Part shown: piece after piece, positions 8,131 through 16,739 of the stretch
Layout of the letters: each line of letters starts with the position of its first letter
Numbering within the stretch: the first letter of the stretch is position 1
Assembly (NCBI GenBank): GCA_902764705.1
Contig: CACWWZ010000018.1
Location: 41,767-105,766, forward strand
Length of the DNA: 64,000 nucleotides
Source of the DNA: an uncultured Prevotellaceae bacterium
GTDB lineage: Bacteria; Bacteroidota; Bacteroidia; Bacteroidales; Bacteroidaceae
Direction: 5' to 3'
Position numbers and translations under genes: made by a program
The notes under the pieces: model-generated
What the model was told of the DNA's origin: nothing
The model's database searches: none
What the model saw: only the letters and a program-made list of their open reading frames with translations

Positions 8131-8328
8131 ATGAGTAAGGAATCAGACTTCCAGGAGATTCTGGAGAACGGCATTTCGTTTGGTCGTGGCGGTGGTCCTC
8201 GCAAAGAGGACGATAAAGTGAAGACCAAGGCCAAGAAGAAAAAGTATATCACCGGTGCTCACGGTAGTGGCTCTGCCCGGCAGAAAGCCAAATACCGTGA
8301 GCAGCGGGCCAACCGGCATAAGAAGTAA
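8131..8328 (+). CDS. Small basic protein, function unknown
   Basis: 65 residues, no signal peptide. An acidic, Gly-rich N-terminal part ('ILENGISFGRGGGPRKEDD') is followed by a strongly basic C-terminus ('KTKAKKKKYITGAHGSGSAR' and 'REQRANRHKK'). The composition suggests nucleic-acid or ribosome contact but no family is recognised. It sits 55 bases after the formyltransferase gene, separated by the CTAG-rich repeat, and 29 bases before the GH53 start; it may be read through from the formyltransferase promoter. Confidence 0.6.
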   Translation: MSKESDFQEILENGISFGRGGGPRKEDDKVKTKAKKKKYITGAHGSGSARQKAKYREQRANRHKK

Positions 8329-8357
8329 GATGGATGATGTATAAAACTACTAACAAT

Positions 8358-9626
8358 ATGAAGAAAACGCTACTATCACTAATTGCTATCCTCGTTGCCA
8401 CAGCTGCCTCGGCGCAGAAATTTGTGGGCGGCGACATTTCCATGCTCAAGAAGTTCCAGGACGAAGGAGCCATCTATAAAGACAAGGACGGTAACACCGT
8501 CGAACCGCTTGCTTTTTTCAAACAGCAAGGATGGAATGCCATGCGCGTCCGTTTGTTTGTAGACCCTTCGAAAGCATCCGCATCTGACAGGAAAGAAGGT
8601 GCCATACAAGATCTGGAATACGTAAAAGTCCTTGGCAAGCGCATCAAGGAGGCGGGCTTCAGCTTCATGCTCGACTTCCATTATAGCGACACATGGACAG
8701 ACCCCGGCAAGCACGCTACGCCATCGGCATGGAGTAGTCTTTCCGTCGAGCAGATGACGGCAAAAATAGCCGAATACACAAAAACATGTCTTCAGGAACT
8801 GAAACAAGCAGGCGCAGAACCCGACTTTATCCAGACAGGCAATGAGATAACGACAGGCATATTGTGGCCAACAGGCAAGATATATGCAGGTGGGGGAGCA
8901 CCCTCAGGAGGATCGTGGGACCATTTTGCCGGATATCTGGCCAGTGCCATCAAGGCCTGCAACGAGGAATGCCCCCAGGCACAAATCGTTATCCACACCG
9001 AGATGCATGCTCCTGCCGATGTACCCAAGTTCTACAATCAGTTGAAGAATTATCAAGATGTAAATTATGACATCATAGGTCTGAGCTACTATCCTGACTA
9101 TCATGGCACACTCGCCACACTCGGCTCCACGCTGACAACTTTAGAGGCTGATCATCCTGACAAAAAGATAATGATTGTCGAGACTGGCTATGGATTCGAG
9201 TGGCAACTCTCAGGGGCAAAGTACAACTATAGCAGCACGTGGTCCCTATCCGAAAGCGGACAGCAAAAATTCACCACCGACCTGATAGCAGCCCTCGAAG
9301 CGCATCCCAATGTCAACGGCATATTCTGGTGGTATCCTGAATACACGCTCAACAACATCGTTTTCAAGAACGGCGCTGAAGACTGGAGCAAGGATTTCAC
9401 CAGCGGATACTGGAATGCCGCCCTGTTCCACTACAAGACCGGCCGCGCCCTCACTGCACTCTATGAACTGCAGAACTTTGTGGGCAGCACAGGCATTGAA
9501 ACAGTTCAAAGTTCAAAGTTTAAAGTTCAAAGTAATTCGTGGTACACCCTTGACGGTCGCCGTCTATCAGGCGCCCCCAGTCAAAAAGGCCTCTACATTT
9601 ACAACGGCAAAAAGATGGTGAGATAA
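8358..9626 (+). CDS. Secreted arabinogalactan endo-beta-1,4-galactanase, GH53
   Basis: 422 residues from the Met at 8358; an upstream in-frame ATG (8334) would put eight polar residues before a clean signal peptide (MKKTLLSLIAILVATAASAQ), so 8358 is preferred. The GH53 TIM barrel runs ~21-385 with 'FVGGDISML' at the start, 'LDFHYSDTWTDPGKH', acid/base Glu163 in 'TGNEIT' and nucleophile Glu275 in 'VETGYGFEW'. It cleaves beta-1,4-galactan, a pectin side chain. The C-terminus has a repeat-derived linker 'VQSSKFKVQS' and then the tail 'LYIYNGKKMVR'. No SusC/SusD pair is adjacent. Confidence 0.93.
   Translation: MKKTLLSLIAILVATAASAQKFVGGDISMLKKFQDEGAIYKDKDGNTVEPLAFFKQQGWNAMRVRLFVDPSKASASDRKEGAIQDLEYVKVLGKRIKEAGFSFMLDFHYSDTWTDPGKHATPSAWSSLSVEQMTAKIAEYTKTCLQELKQAGAEPDFIQTGNEITTGILWPTGKIYAGGGAPSGGSWDHFAGYLASAIKACNEECPQAQIVIHTEMHAPADVPKFYNQLKNYQDVNYDIIGLSYYPDYHGTLATLGSTLTTLEADHPDKKIMIVETGYGFEWQLSGAKYNYSSTWSLSESGQQKFTTDLIAALEAHPNVNGIFWWYPEYTLNNIVFKNGAEDWSKDFTSGYWNAALFHYKTGRALTALYELQNFVGSTGIETVQSSKFKVQSNSWYTLDGRRLSGAPSQKGLYIYNGKKMVR
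9504..9533. repeat. Heptad-type GTTCAAA repeat inside the GH53 gene
   Basis: Four GTTCAAA/GTTTAAA words in frame, encoding 'VQSSKFKVQS' in the linker before the C-terminal tail. Same word family as 32521-32609 and 51496-51540. Confidence 0.8.
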
Positions 9627-9641
9627 TGGCGAAAGAACGGC

Positions 9642-10694
9642 TCACTCATAGTGCCTGATTCTTACGTCAATGCCGTAGTCCTTTAGCTGCGCTGGGATTC
9701 CTTTCACATCCGTCTGTCCATAGTGATAAGGGAACAGCACCTTGGGCTTGACAGTCTTGGCAGCCTTTACCAGTTGTTCCGTCGTCATCGTATAAGGCTG
9801 GTTGCAAGGCAAAAAGGCAATGTCGATGTCCTTGATGTCCTGCATCTCAGGAATATCCTCCGTATCACCAGCGATGTAGATGCGCAGTCCGTCGATTGTC
9901 AGGATATAGCCGTTGTCGCGACCCTTCGGGTGGAACTGCGTGCGACCCTCGGAAATGTTATAGGCAGGGACAGCCTCAACGGTGATATCATTGAATGTTG
10001 AACTTTGACCATTAACCATTATTTCTCCATAGCCCAGCATCTCTGCACAACGCTTGTTGGTTATCAGCTGTGTCTTTTCGCCCGTCAACTGTTTGAGAGC
10101 CTCCTTATCAAAGTGATCGCCGTGCTCGTGTGTCACGAAAATATAGTCAGCCTTCGGCATAGCGGTGTAGTCAATCGTCTTGTTGCCAAGCTTAGTCACA
10201 GGGTCAATCTCAATCTCGCGGCCGTCATACTCGATACGTATACTGGCATGAACCAATGCGTAGAACTTCAACGTCTTTCCACTCTTGGTCTTGAAGACAT
10301 CCACCTCGTACGTATCTGTAGTAACAGGCATCTTGGCCTCTTTCCAAGCGAGAATGCCACCCTTCAGGTTTACTGCCTTATAACCTTCCGCGGCCAGTCT
10401 TCCAGCAGCGTTTGCCGAGCGCCGCCCGCTTCTGCAATACACGGCAATCGCCCTATCGGTAGGCAACGCCTCTTTCACCTTCTGGATGAAATCGCCTTGT
10501 GCCTGATCGATGTTCAAGGCTCCTACCAGGTGTCCATCCTTGAACTCATCAGCCGTACGCACATCCAGCACCACAACGTTAGGATTTGTCATCAACTCTG
10601 CGAATCCCTTCACGTCCACATCTTCATAACTCGCCTGTGCACAGGCAACATTCAGGCCTAAAGTGGCCAACAAATAAGCAAACAACTTTTTCAT
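9642..10694 (-). CDS. Secreted rhodanese / metallo-beta-lactamase-fold fusion protein
   Basis: 350 residues with an N-terminal signal peptide (cleavage near ACAQA, residue 21). A rhodanese domain occupies ~23-125 with active-site Cys87 in 'VYCRSGRRS'. A UlaG-like metallo-beta-lactamase domain covers ~140-350 with metal site 'THEHGDH' (188-194) and a later 'GDTEDIPEM' Asp. Rhodanese-MBL fusions elsewhere (persulfide dioxygenase type) act on sulfane sulfur, but here the rhodanese is first and the MBL part is of the UlaG/YycJ kind, so the substrate is uncertain. The predicted location is periplasmic. The promoter box ends only four bases before the ATG. Confidence 0.85.
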   Translation of the reverse strand: MKKLFAYLLATLGLNVACAQASYEDVDVKGFAELMTNPNVVVLDVRTADEFKDGHLVGALNIDQAQGDFIQKVKEALPTDRAIAVYCRSGRRSANAAGRLAAEGYKAVNLKGGILAWKEAKMPVTTDTYEVDVFKTKSGKTLKFYALVHASIRIEYDGREIEIDPVTKLGNKTIDYTAMPKADYIFVTHEHGDHFDKEALKQLTGEKTQLITNKRCAEMLGYGEIMVNGQSSTFNDITVEAVPAYNISEGRTQFHPKGRDNGYILTIDGLRIYIAGDTEDIPEMQDIKDIDIAFLPCNQPYTMTTEQLVKAAKTVKPKVLFPYHYGQTDVKGIPAQLKDYGIDVRIRHYE

Positions 10695-10698
10695 TTTG

Positions 10699-10706
10699 CA
10701 AAGATA
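10699..10706 (-). promoter_or_regulatory. Promoter of the rhodanese-MBL gene
   Basis: TATCTTTG (minus strand), with TTTG at 10726-10729 exactly 19 bases upstream. Only four bases separate the box from the ATG at 10694, so the transcript should be leaderless or nearly so. Confidence 0.8.
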
Positions 10707-10715
10707 CGAAAAATA

Positions 10716-10742
10716 ATCGGACTGACAAACCTTCAGCCCGAT
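10716..10742. promoter_or_regulatory. Inverted repeat in the -33 region, shared with the DASS carrier promoter
   Basis: Arms 10716-10725 and 10733-10742 (ATCGGACTGA / TCAGCCCGAT, nine of ten paired) with a seven-base loop containing the -33 TTTG. Near-identical arms, loop length and spacing to the -7 box are found at 63772-63804. On the minus strand T-rich sequence follows, so it may also terminate the TolC-like gene ending at 10790. Confidence 0.7.
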
Positions 10743-10789
10743 TTTCTTTCATCCTTAATACTTTTGGTGCTCGTCACCGTCTTTTGGTG

Positions 10790-12118
10790 TCAGAAGTTGA
10801 GGTCGTGTCCACGATAGAACTCGATAAGAGCCTGCTGGTACAGATTCTCGTAACGGGCCTGGACAAGGTCGGACTCAGACTTCAGATAAGTATTCTTGGC
10901 TTCGTTGAACTCGGTGATGGTAGCTTTGCCATTCTCGTATTTCGCCTGCATGAGTTGGAAGGCATCCTTTGTGCTCTGCAGGGCTTCTTTGGAGGATTTC
11001 TCTTTCGATTGCGCATTCAGGGCATTGTAGTACACCTGCTGGATTTCTTTATATAGCGTCTTCTTCGTGTTGTCGAGCTGCAACTGCTGATTCTCCTGCT
11101 CGATACGGGCATTTCGGATATTGTTGCGCGTCTGGAAACGGTTGAAGATGGGGATGTTGAGATTCAAGCCGATATACTGTGAGAAGTTGTTCTTTATCTG
11201 GGTAGAGAAGTTATCACTCTTGAAACCGCTGGTGGTATAGTAGTTGGTGCCGAGACCGCCGCTTAGGGAGAGCGAGGGAAGGTTGCCAGCCTGGGCAATC
11301 TTGATGCTATGCTCCGTTCCTTTCAGGCGAAGCTGCTGGGCAGCAATTTCGGGCTTGATGCCCAGGGCCTCGGCGTAGATAACGTCAGGGGAGGGAATAG
11401 CGACGGAAAAACCGTCGCCAACAGTCAAATCGGGGCGGAAGATGGCGAAGTTGTCGGGTGTGGGTAGCTCGAGAAGCTGCGTGAGGGTAAGTATGGCCAG
11501 ACGGGTATTATTTTCGGCCTGGGTAGCCGTAAGACGGCTGCTGGCAAGGGTTGCTTTCTGCTGCGAGAGTTCAGCCTCCGAAGCCTTGCCGTTATCGACA
11601 AAGGCCTGCAGACGCACGACTTGTGCAGAGTCGATGGCAATTTGACGATTAGCTACATCGGCAATCTCCATGTCGTAGAGAATCTGGACATAGGCCTGAG
11701 CCACCTGCATGCGGATGTCGTCCTTTGCCTTATCAAGGTCGGCAGTAGCGGCTTCGAGATTCAGTTGGCTGAGCTTGATCTGATTTGGAATCTGGAAACC
11801 CGTAAAGATGGGTACGCTGGTGCCAAGCGAGAACGAGGTCGACGAGGTGTTCGTGTTCGAATAGGTATTCTCTGCCGTGAGACCACGTCCGAACGAAAAG
11901 TTCTGACTGGCAGATGCGCTAAGATCTGGCAGGCGCGAATTTTTGGCCGTAGAGAGCTGAAGTTCCTGCTGACGGCAGGCATTCTCCTGCTGCTTGATGC
12001 TGATATTATGCTCGACGGCGTAATCACAGCACTCACGCAGGGTCCACTGCTTATCTTGGGCTAGTAGGCCTAGTCTGACTAGTGCCACTAGTAATACGGG
12101 CATGATTATTCTTTTCAT
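10790..12118 (-). CDS. TolC-family outer-membrane efflux protein
   Basis: 442 residues. Signal peptide at 1-20, then two tandem outer-membrane-efflux-protein repeats of long amphipathic helices with beta strands ('SASQNFSFGRGLTAENTYS', 'GTSVPIFTGFQIPNQIKLSQ', 'GLNLNIPIFNRFQTRNNIRN'). It forms the outer-membrane channel of the export system encoded just upstream; last gene of the five-gene operon, starting seven bases after the adaptor's stop. The hydrophobic core of its signal peptide (VLLVALVRLGLLA) is encoded by a CTAG-rich repeat. Confidence 0.9.
   Translation of the reverse strand: MKRIIMPVLLVALVRLGLLAQDKQWTLRECCDYAVEHNISIKQQENACRQQELQLSTAKNSRLPDLSASASQNFSFGRGLTAENTYSNTNTSSTSFSLGTSVPIFTGFQIPNQIKLSQLNLEAATADLDKAKDDIRMQVAQAYVQILYDMEIADVANRQIAIDSAQVVRLQAFVDNGKASEAELSQQKATLASSRLTATQAENNTRLAILTLTQLLELPTPDNFAIFRPDLTVGDGFSVAIPSPDVIYAEALGIKPEIAAQQLRLKGTEHSIKIAQAGNLPSLSLSGGLGTNYYTTSGFKSDNFSTQIKNNFSQYIGLNLNIPIFNRFQTRNNIRNARIEQENQQLQLDNTKKTLYKEIQQVYYNALNAQSKEKSSKEALQSTKDAFQLMQAKYENGKATITEFNEAKNTYLKSESDLVQARYENLYQQALIEFYRGHDLNF
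12060..12093. repeat. CTAG-rich repeat forming a signal-peptide core
   Basis: Four CTAG words in 34 bases within the TolC-like gene; on the coding strand they encode the hydrophobic core of its signal peptide. Same repeat family as the intergenic cluster at 8077-8118. Confidence 0.8.
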
Positions 12119-12124
12119 TGCTTT

Positions 12125-13240
12125 TTACTTTTTATTGTCCTCGTCGGCTATGACTTCCGGTCCACGTACCTTGTCCTTAGCAGTGAGACCCTTCTTAATC
12201 TCGATATTCACACCGTCAGAGAGTCCTGTGACGACAAGGTGACGATCGTATGTTTTCTCCTTGCCATCGCCTTTGACAAGATAGACGAAGGTGGAGTCTC
12301 CGCTGAACTCGATGGCACTCTCAGGGATGGTGAGAACCTTGTCGGCGCGAGCAAGAACAATCTCAGCATTGGCACTATAGCCAGAGCGGATTTTGCCACC
12401 CTCGGAAAGTTTTACGGCAGCCTTGATTTCAAACTGATTAGCACCGTTCGACTCGACAGCCTTAGGGGATACATACTCCAACGCGGCGTCGAACTTCAAA
12501 TCCTGCAGGGCACCAACGGTAATCTTCATAGGCATGTCGTTGACAAGCTGCCCGACCTCAGTCTCATCGATATTTCCTCTGAAGATAAGGTCGTTCATGT
12601 TAGCCACGCTGGCGATGGTGGTACCGTCGTTGAAGGTGTTCGACAGGATGACGCTGTTACCAACCTTGACGGGAATGTCGAGGATGACACCGCTGATGGT
12701 AGAGCGAATCAATGTCGAGCTGGCCTTGGCATTCGACTGAGAGACACCGTCGCGTACCACCTGAAGGGCGTCGATGGCAGCCTTCTTCTCTTCCTGGGCC
12801 TGACAGAGGCTTTGGCGACTCTTGTCGAACTCATCGTCGGAGACCAACTTCTGGTTGTGGAGGTTCTCTTCACGATTGTAGTCCACCTGAGCCTGCTGCA
12901 AGTTGATTTCAGCCAGTCGCACGCGTGACTCGGCAGAGGACAGCGAGCCCATATCGGGGATAACCTTTACCTTGGCAATAACGTCGCCGGCATTGACATA
13001 ATCGCCTGGCTGCTTATAGAGCTCGGAGATGATGCCAGAGATTTGCGGTTTGATGTTCACCTCGTTGCGAGGTTCGATCTTGCCCGTGATGATGGTTGTC
13101 TTCTGGATGCTGTCCATCTTCGGAGTAAACTCGGAGTACACAATCTCCTTAGGCTGGCTCTTCTGCCAAAGGAACACGAAGGTTCCAATGAAAATCAGCG
13201 CGATAATAGCTGCGATGATTAATTTGCTGTACTTTTTCAT
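12125..13240 (-). CDS. Periplasmic adaptor subunit, HlyD/MacA family
   Basis: 371 residues from the Met at 13240 (MKKYSKLIIAAIIALIFIGT); an upstream in-frame Met at 13270 would add ten polar residues before the membrane anchor. A single N-terminal membrane anchor is followed by split biotinyl-lipoyl strands ('PQISGIISELYKQPGDYVNAG' near 70 and 'RSTISGVILDIPVKVGN' near 180), an alpha-hairpin rich in Gln/Glu between them, and beta-barrel and membrane-proximal domains. It links the inner-membrane MacB-like permeases to the TolC-like channel. Fourth gene of the operon. Confidence 0.9.
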   Translation of the reverse strand: MKKYSKLIIAAIIALIFIGTFVFLWQKSQPKEIVYSEFTPKMDSIQKTTIITGKIEPRNEVNIKPQISGIISELYKQPGDYVNAGDVIAKVKVIPDMGSLSSAESRVRLAEINLQQAQVDYNREENLHNQKLVSDDEFDKSRQSLCQAQEEKKAAIDALQVVRDGVSQSNAKASSTLIRSTISGVILDIPVKVGNSVILSNTFNDGTTIASVANMNDLIFRGNIDETEVGQLVNDMPMKITVGALQDLKFDAALEYVSPKAVESNGANQFEIKAAVKLSEGGKIRSGYSANAEIVLARADKVLTIPESAIEFSGDSTFVYLVKGDGKEKTYDRHLVVTGLSDGVNIEIKKGLTAKDKVRGPEVIADEDNKK

Positions 13241-13302
13241 TGTTATATTGTTTTTTTTGTTTTTGTTCATTGCTTATTCGGGCGACAAAATCGCCCGACA
13301 CA

Positions 13303-14556
13303 CTACTCGTCACGCATGGCGTCGACGGGTTTAATACTCATTGCACGGGCAGCAGGAGCGAGGCCTGCGAGGACACCCATTGTCGATACCATTAAGGCAG
13401 CAAAGATGGCCGTCCAGAATCCCACCTGGAAGTGCGCCGCAACGATGCCGTCCTCGGTATTTCCCAGTTCCAGCATCTGTAGGATCATCACTCCAAAGAG
13501 GATTCCCGACATGCCGGCGACCAGCGTGAGTACAATACTCTCGGAAATAATCTGCGACAATATCATCTTCGGCGTAGCACCAATGGCGCGGCGGATACCA
13601 ATCTCCGTAGTGCGTTCACGTACGGTAACCATCATAATGTTCGACACGCCGATAGCACCTGCAAGTAGTGTGCCGAGACCTACGAGCCAGATGAGGAAGT
13701 TTACACCCCGGAACAGGTTGTCGAGCATCTGGAAGAGTACCTCGGTGTTAAACACCATAGCTCCCTGCTCGTCGGTGGGGTCTACGAAATGTGCCATTGT
13801 CACGGCCTCGCGGATACGGTCTGTCAACGTCGACATCACTACGCCCTTCCGACCTGTGGCAACCAGCATGTCCACCTCGTTGCCTCGATTGTAGGTCTGC
13901 TGCATCAGCGTTAGAGGCAGCGTAATGCGTTCCTCGGCACGTCCGTTGATATTCATACTCGTCGAGGCATAGTCCACGCCAATCACCTGATAGTAGGTAG
14001 AGTCGATGCGAATACTCTTGCCACACGGGTCGCCACCCTCCTTGAAGAGTTCCTTGTAGATTTTCTTTCCGATGACACATACCTTGCGCTGCTCCTTGAT
14101 GTCCATATCATTGATATATCGGCCATAATAGAGTTTGGGGGCAACGACAAGCGCATACTCTGGCGAGGTACCTTGTACACGCGGTGTCGTTGTCTGGTCG
14201 CCGTAATAGGCCGTGTTGCTACCTCCCCAAGGCGAGAACAGCACGGGTGCCACGACGTCGAGTTCAGGCACGCGCTGCTTCAGTCGGTGAATATCCTTGT
14301 AGTCCATGCTCCACCAACGGCCCTTGCGGAAGCCCTTGTAAGCCTTCGATGTCTGCTGACCCCAAATAATGACGGTGTTCTGTGCGAAGCCCTCGAAATT
14401 CTTCTCCAGCAGCTCCTTCAGTCCCTGTCCGCCGCCCATCAGAGCCACGAGCATGAACACACCCCAGAACACGCCGAAGCCTGTGAGGAACGACCGTGCT
14501 TTGTTGCGAGTCAGCGTGTCGAGTATTTCGCGGTAGGAATCTATATCTATTCTCAT
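13303..14556 (-). CDS. MacB-like ABC transporter permease (copy 2)
   Basis: 417 residues. Architecture of MacB/LolC-type permeases: one N-terminal membrane helix ('KARSFLTGFGVFWGVFMLVALMG'), a ~220-residue periplasmic MacB_PCD domain, and an FtsX domain with three helices and the motif 'VSNIMMVTVRERTTEIGIRRAIGATP' near 310. It is homologous to the permease gene just upstream (same 'SKAYKG' and 'ERT.E.GIR.AIGA.P' motifs), so the pair probably forms a heterodimer served by the ATPase at 15887-16606. The substrate (peptide, lipoprotein or toxin) cannot be told from the sequence. Confidence 0.9.
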   Translation of the reverse strand: MRIDIDSYREILDTLTRNKARSFLTGFGVFWGVFMLVALMGGGQGLKELLEKNFEGFAQNTVIIWGQQTSKAYKGFRKGRWWSMDYKDIHRLKQRVPELDVVAPVLFSPWGGSNTAYYGDQTTTPRVQGTSPEYALVVAPKLYYGRYINDMDIKEQRKVCVIGKKIYKELFKEGGDPCGKSIRIDSTYYQVIGVDYASTSMNINGRAEERITLPLTLMQQTYNRGNEVDMLVATGRKGVVMSTLTDRIREAVTMAHFVDPTDEQGAMVFNTEVLFQMLDNLFRGVNFLIWLVGLGTLLAGAIGVSNIMMVTVRERTTEIGIRRAIGATPKMILSQIISESIVLTLVAGMSGILFGVMILQMLELGNTEDGIVAAHFQVGFWTAIFAALMVSTMGVLAGLAPAARAMSIKPVDAMRDE

Positions 14557-14570
14557 AATCTTCTGGTATT

Positions 14571-14592
14571 TCTAGTATATCTAGTACGACTT
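14571..14592. repeat. CTAG-containing short repeat between permease genes
   Basis: TCTAGTATA and TCTAGTACG words in the 42-base gap between the two permease genes; a member of the CTAG family seen at four other junctions. Confidence 0.6.
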
Positions 14593-14598
14593 GTCAGA

Positions 14599-15855
14599 TT
14601 AGTCGGCTCGGAGCGCTTCGATGGGACGGATACGGCTGGCCTTGAAAGCGGGAATCAGTCCGGCGATGGTACCGGCTATGATCATGACCATCGTCGCCTC
14701 AAAGCAGACATCGAGCCCAACGGTAGGATTCAAGAACATCGTAGCCTGGAAGAGTCCCGTATCTACAGTCTCATGACCGATGGTAGCATCCATGTACTCA
14801 TTAGCCGCAACACCCAGTACCATACCAATGTAGCCGAAGAACGTGGTGATAATCACACTCTCGATGATAATCAGTTTCAGGATGCTCCAAGGCTTGGCGC
14901 CGATGGCTTTACGGATGCCAAACTCGTGGGTACGTTCCTTGACGGTGATTAGCATGATGTTGGAAACGCCGACGATACCACTCAACAACGTAAAGAGTCC
15001 TACAATCCAAAGTGCCGTACGAATGATGGCGATACCCGTTTCCATCTGTAAACTCTGCGTGTAGCCGTTCCAAAGCCAGATGGCGCGCTCGTCCTCTGGA
15101 TGAGCCTGGTGGTTGGCGTTCAGGCGACGGCGGTAGTCTTTCTCGAAAGCATCGTTGGCTTCCTCCGTCGGCAGCCCATGGAAGGTAAACTCGATGTTGC
15201 CAATACTGCTGCTATTAGCTCCGTAAATGCTCTTGATGGTGGAGTAAGCTGAGTAGGCTGAACTCTCGCCATCGCCAGGAGTCTTATAAATACCTACCAC
15301 CTTAAACGAGAAGTTGCCCACCTTGACATATTTACCAACCAGCGTTTTGTAGTCCTTCGGTTCCAGTTCCTTGGCCTGCTTATCGGTCAGTACCAAAACC
15401 TTACGTTTCTCTTTCAGGTCGATATCGTTGATATTACGGCCACATATCAGCGAGCGCTTGACAATCTGGCTATGAATAGGATACACGCCCATGATTTGCA
15501 GGCTCATGTATTGCTCGCCATTTGTTACAGTAGCACTTTGATAGTACGTGGCTCCAACGTCATCAATATGATTCTTGAATTCCGATTCGGTGGCTTCCAG
15601 GTCGTGAGTGTTCAGGTTGATATTGCGTCCTTCACTCAGTCCCTTATAGGCCTTCGAAGTCCGGCCTCCATATGCCTCCATCGAGTTAGTCAACCAGTTG
15701 CTGCTCTGCTCGAGGTTAGCGTTGATGAGTCCGTTGCCGGCACCAAGCAGCACGATAATCATAAAGATTCCCCACGCCACAGCGAAACCTGTGAGCGTCG
15801 TGCGGAGCTTATTGCGACGAGCCGTCGACCATATTTCTGTAATTATATCACGCAT
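14599..15855 (-). CDS. MacB-like ABC transporter permease (copy 1)
   Basis: 418 residues with the same layout as its neighbour: N-terminal helix ('LRTTLTGFAVAWGIFMIIVLLGAG'), periplasmic MacB_PCD domain, and C-terminal FtsX domain with 'VSNIMLITVKERTHEFGIRKAIGAKP' and three membrane helices. It has no ATPase domain of its own, unlike E. coli MacB, consistent with the separate ATPase gene 31 bases upstream. Second gene of the operon. Confidence 0.9.
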   Translation of the reverse strand: MRDIITEIWSTARRNKLRTTLTGFAVAWGIFMIIVLLGAGNGLINANLEQSSNWLTNSMEAYGGRTSKAYKGLSEGRNINLNTHDLEATESEFKNHIDDVGATYYQSATVTNGEQYMSLQIMGVYPIHSQIVKRSLICGRNINDIDLKEKRKVLVLTDKQAKELEPKDYKTLVGKYVKVGNFSFKVVGIYKTPGDGESSAYSAYSTIKSIYGANSSSIGNIEFTFHGLPTEEANDAFEKDYRRRLNANHQAHPEDERAIWLWNGYTQSLQMETGIAIIRTALWIVGLFTLLSGIVGVSNIMLITVKERTHEFGIRKAIGAKPWSILKLIIIESVIITTFFGYIGMVLGVAANEYMDATIGHETVDTGLFQATMFLNPTVGLDVCFEATMVMIIAGTIAGLIPAFKASRIRPIEALRAD

Positions 15856-15860
15856 AGATT

Positions 15861-15888
15861 TTCTAGTATAACTAGTATCACTAGTCTT
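15861..15888. repeat. CTAG-containing short repeat at the ATPase-permease junction
   Basis: Three CTAGT words with eight- to nine-base period (TTCTAGTATAACTAGTATCACTAGT region) in the gap between ATPase and permease, reaching the ATPase stop codon. Confidence 0.7.
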
Positions 15889-16606
15889 ATTTCATTAAGC
15901 CTCCGCTGCCGAAGGGTGAGGCATCGTGGTTCAGGTTCTCTTCAATCTGTCCGATGATGCCGTCCTTGATATGAACAATCTTGTTGGTCTCGTTAGCCAC
16001 ACCGCTTTCGTGAGTCACCACGACGATAGTCATGCCTTCGTCTTGGTTCAGCTGCTTCAGCAGTTGCATCACCTCGACAGACGTCTTTGAGTCCAAAGCG
16101 CCTGTCGGTTCATCAGCGAGAATGATCTGTGGCTTCGTAATCAGCGCACGGGCAATGGCCACACGCTGTTTCTGTCCACCAGACAGTTCGTTGGGGTAAT
16201 GCTCCGCCCAATCCAGAAGCCCCAGACGCTCCAGATACTCCAAAGCAAGGGTGTGTCGCTTTTTACGCGACACCCCTTGGTAGAAAAGTGGCAACTCAAC
16301 ATTTTCTACGGCTGTTTTAAACGAGATGAGATTAAATGACTGAAAGATAAAGCCTATCATGCGGTTACGATAATCGGCGGCCTTTGTCTCCGAGAGGTTC
16401 CAGATGGGAACACCAGCCAGTTCGTAGGTCCCTGAATCGTAGTTGTCGAGGATGCCCAGAATGTTCAGCAATGTTGACTTGCCCGACCCTGAGGCTCCCA
16501 TGATTGAGACGAACTCGCCCTTGGCAATGTCGAGGTTGATACCCTTCAACACGTGGAGCGGCTGAGCGCCCTGATAGGTTTTGTTGATGTCTTGTAAATG
16601 AATCAT
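15887..16606 (-). CDS. ABC transporter ATP-binding protein, MacB/LolD type
   Basis: 239 residues. Walker A 'GASGSGKSTL' (~37-46), Q-loop 'FIFQSFNL', signature 'LSGGQKQRVAIARAL' (~142-156), Walker B 'IILADEPTGALD' and switch His in 'VVVTHE'. The insertion 'MGASGSGKSTLLNILGILDN' and the 'TGALDSKTS' motif are typical of the MacB/LolD subgroup that powers mechanotransmission rather than classic transport. First gene of the five-gene export operon, preceded by a -7 box at 16659-16666. Confidence 0.92.
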   Translation of the reverse strand: MIHLQDINKTYQGAQPLHVLKGINLDIAKGEFVSIMGASGSGKSTLLNILGILDNYDSGTYELAGVPIWNLSETKAADYRNRMIGFIFQSFNLISFKTAVENVELPLFYQGVSRKKRHTLALEYLERLGLLDWAEHYPNELSGGQKQRVAIARALITKPQIILADEPTGALDSKTSVEVMQLLKQLNQDEGMTIVVVTHESGVANETNKIVHIKDGIIGQIEENLNHDASPFGSGGLMK

Positions 16607-16658
16607 GAAAACAATCTTCTTACCTAAAGTTTTACCTAGTTTTGTCAGTTAGACGCTG

Positions 16659-16666
16659 CAAATGTA
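16659..16666 (-). promoter_or_regulatory. -7 promoter box of the MacAB-TolC-like operon
   Basis: TACATTTG on the minus strand, 52 bases upstream of the ATG at 16606. No clear -33 TTG at the standard distance. Confidence 0.5.
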
Positions 16667-16739
16667 CGAAAAGTTGCAGTTCCCTCCAAATATTTGGGAT
16701 AATCTGCACAATTCTGTGACGAATGACTAGGATGAATGC

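Noticed and set aside
6963-8252. A 429-codon open frame opposite the AICAR formyltransferase gene
   Set aside because: It is a strand shadow: low-complexity, without family motifs, while the other strand has all catalytic motifs, a promoter and normal length.
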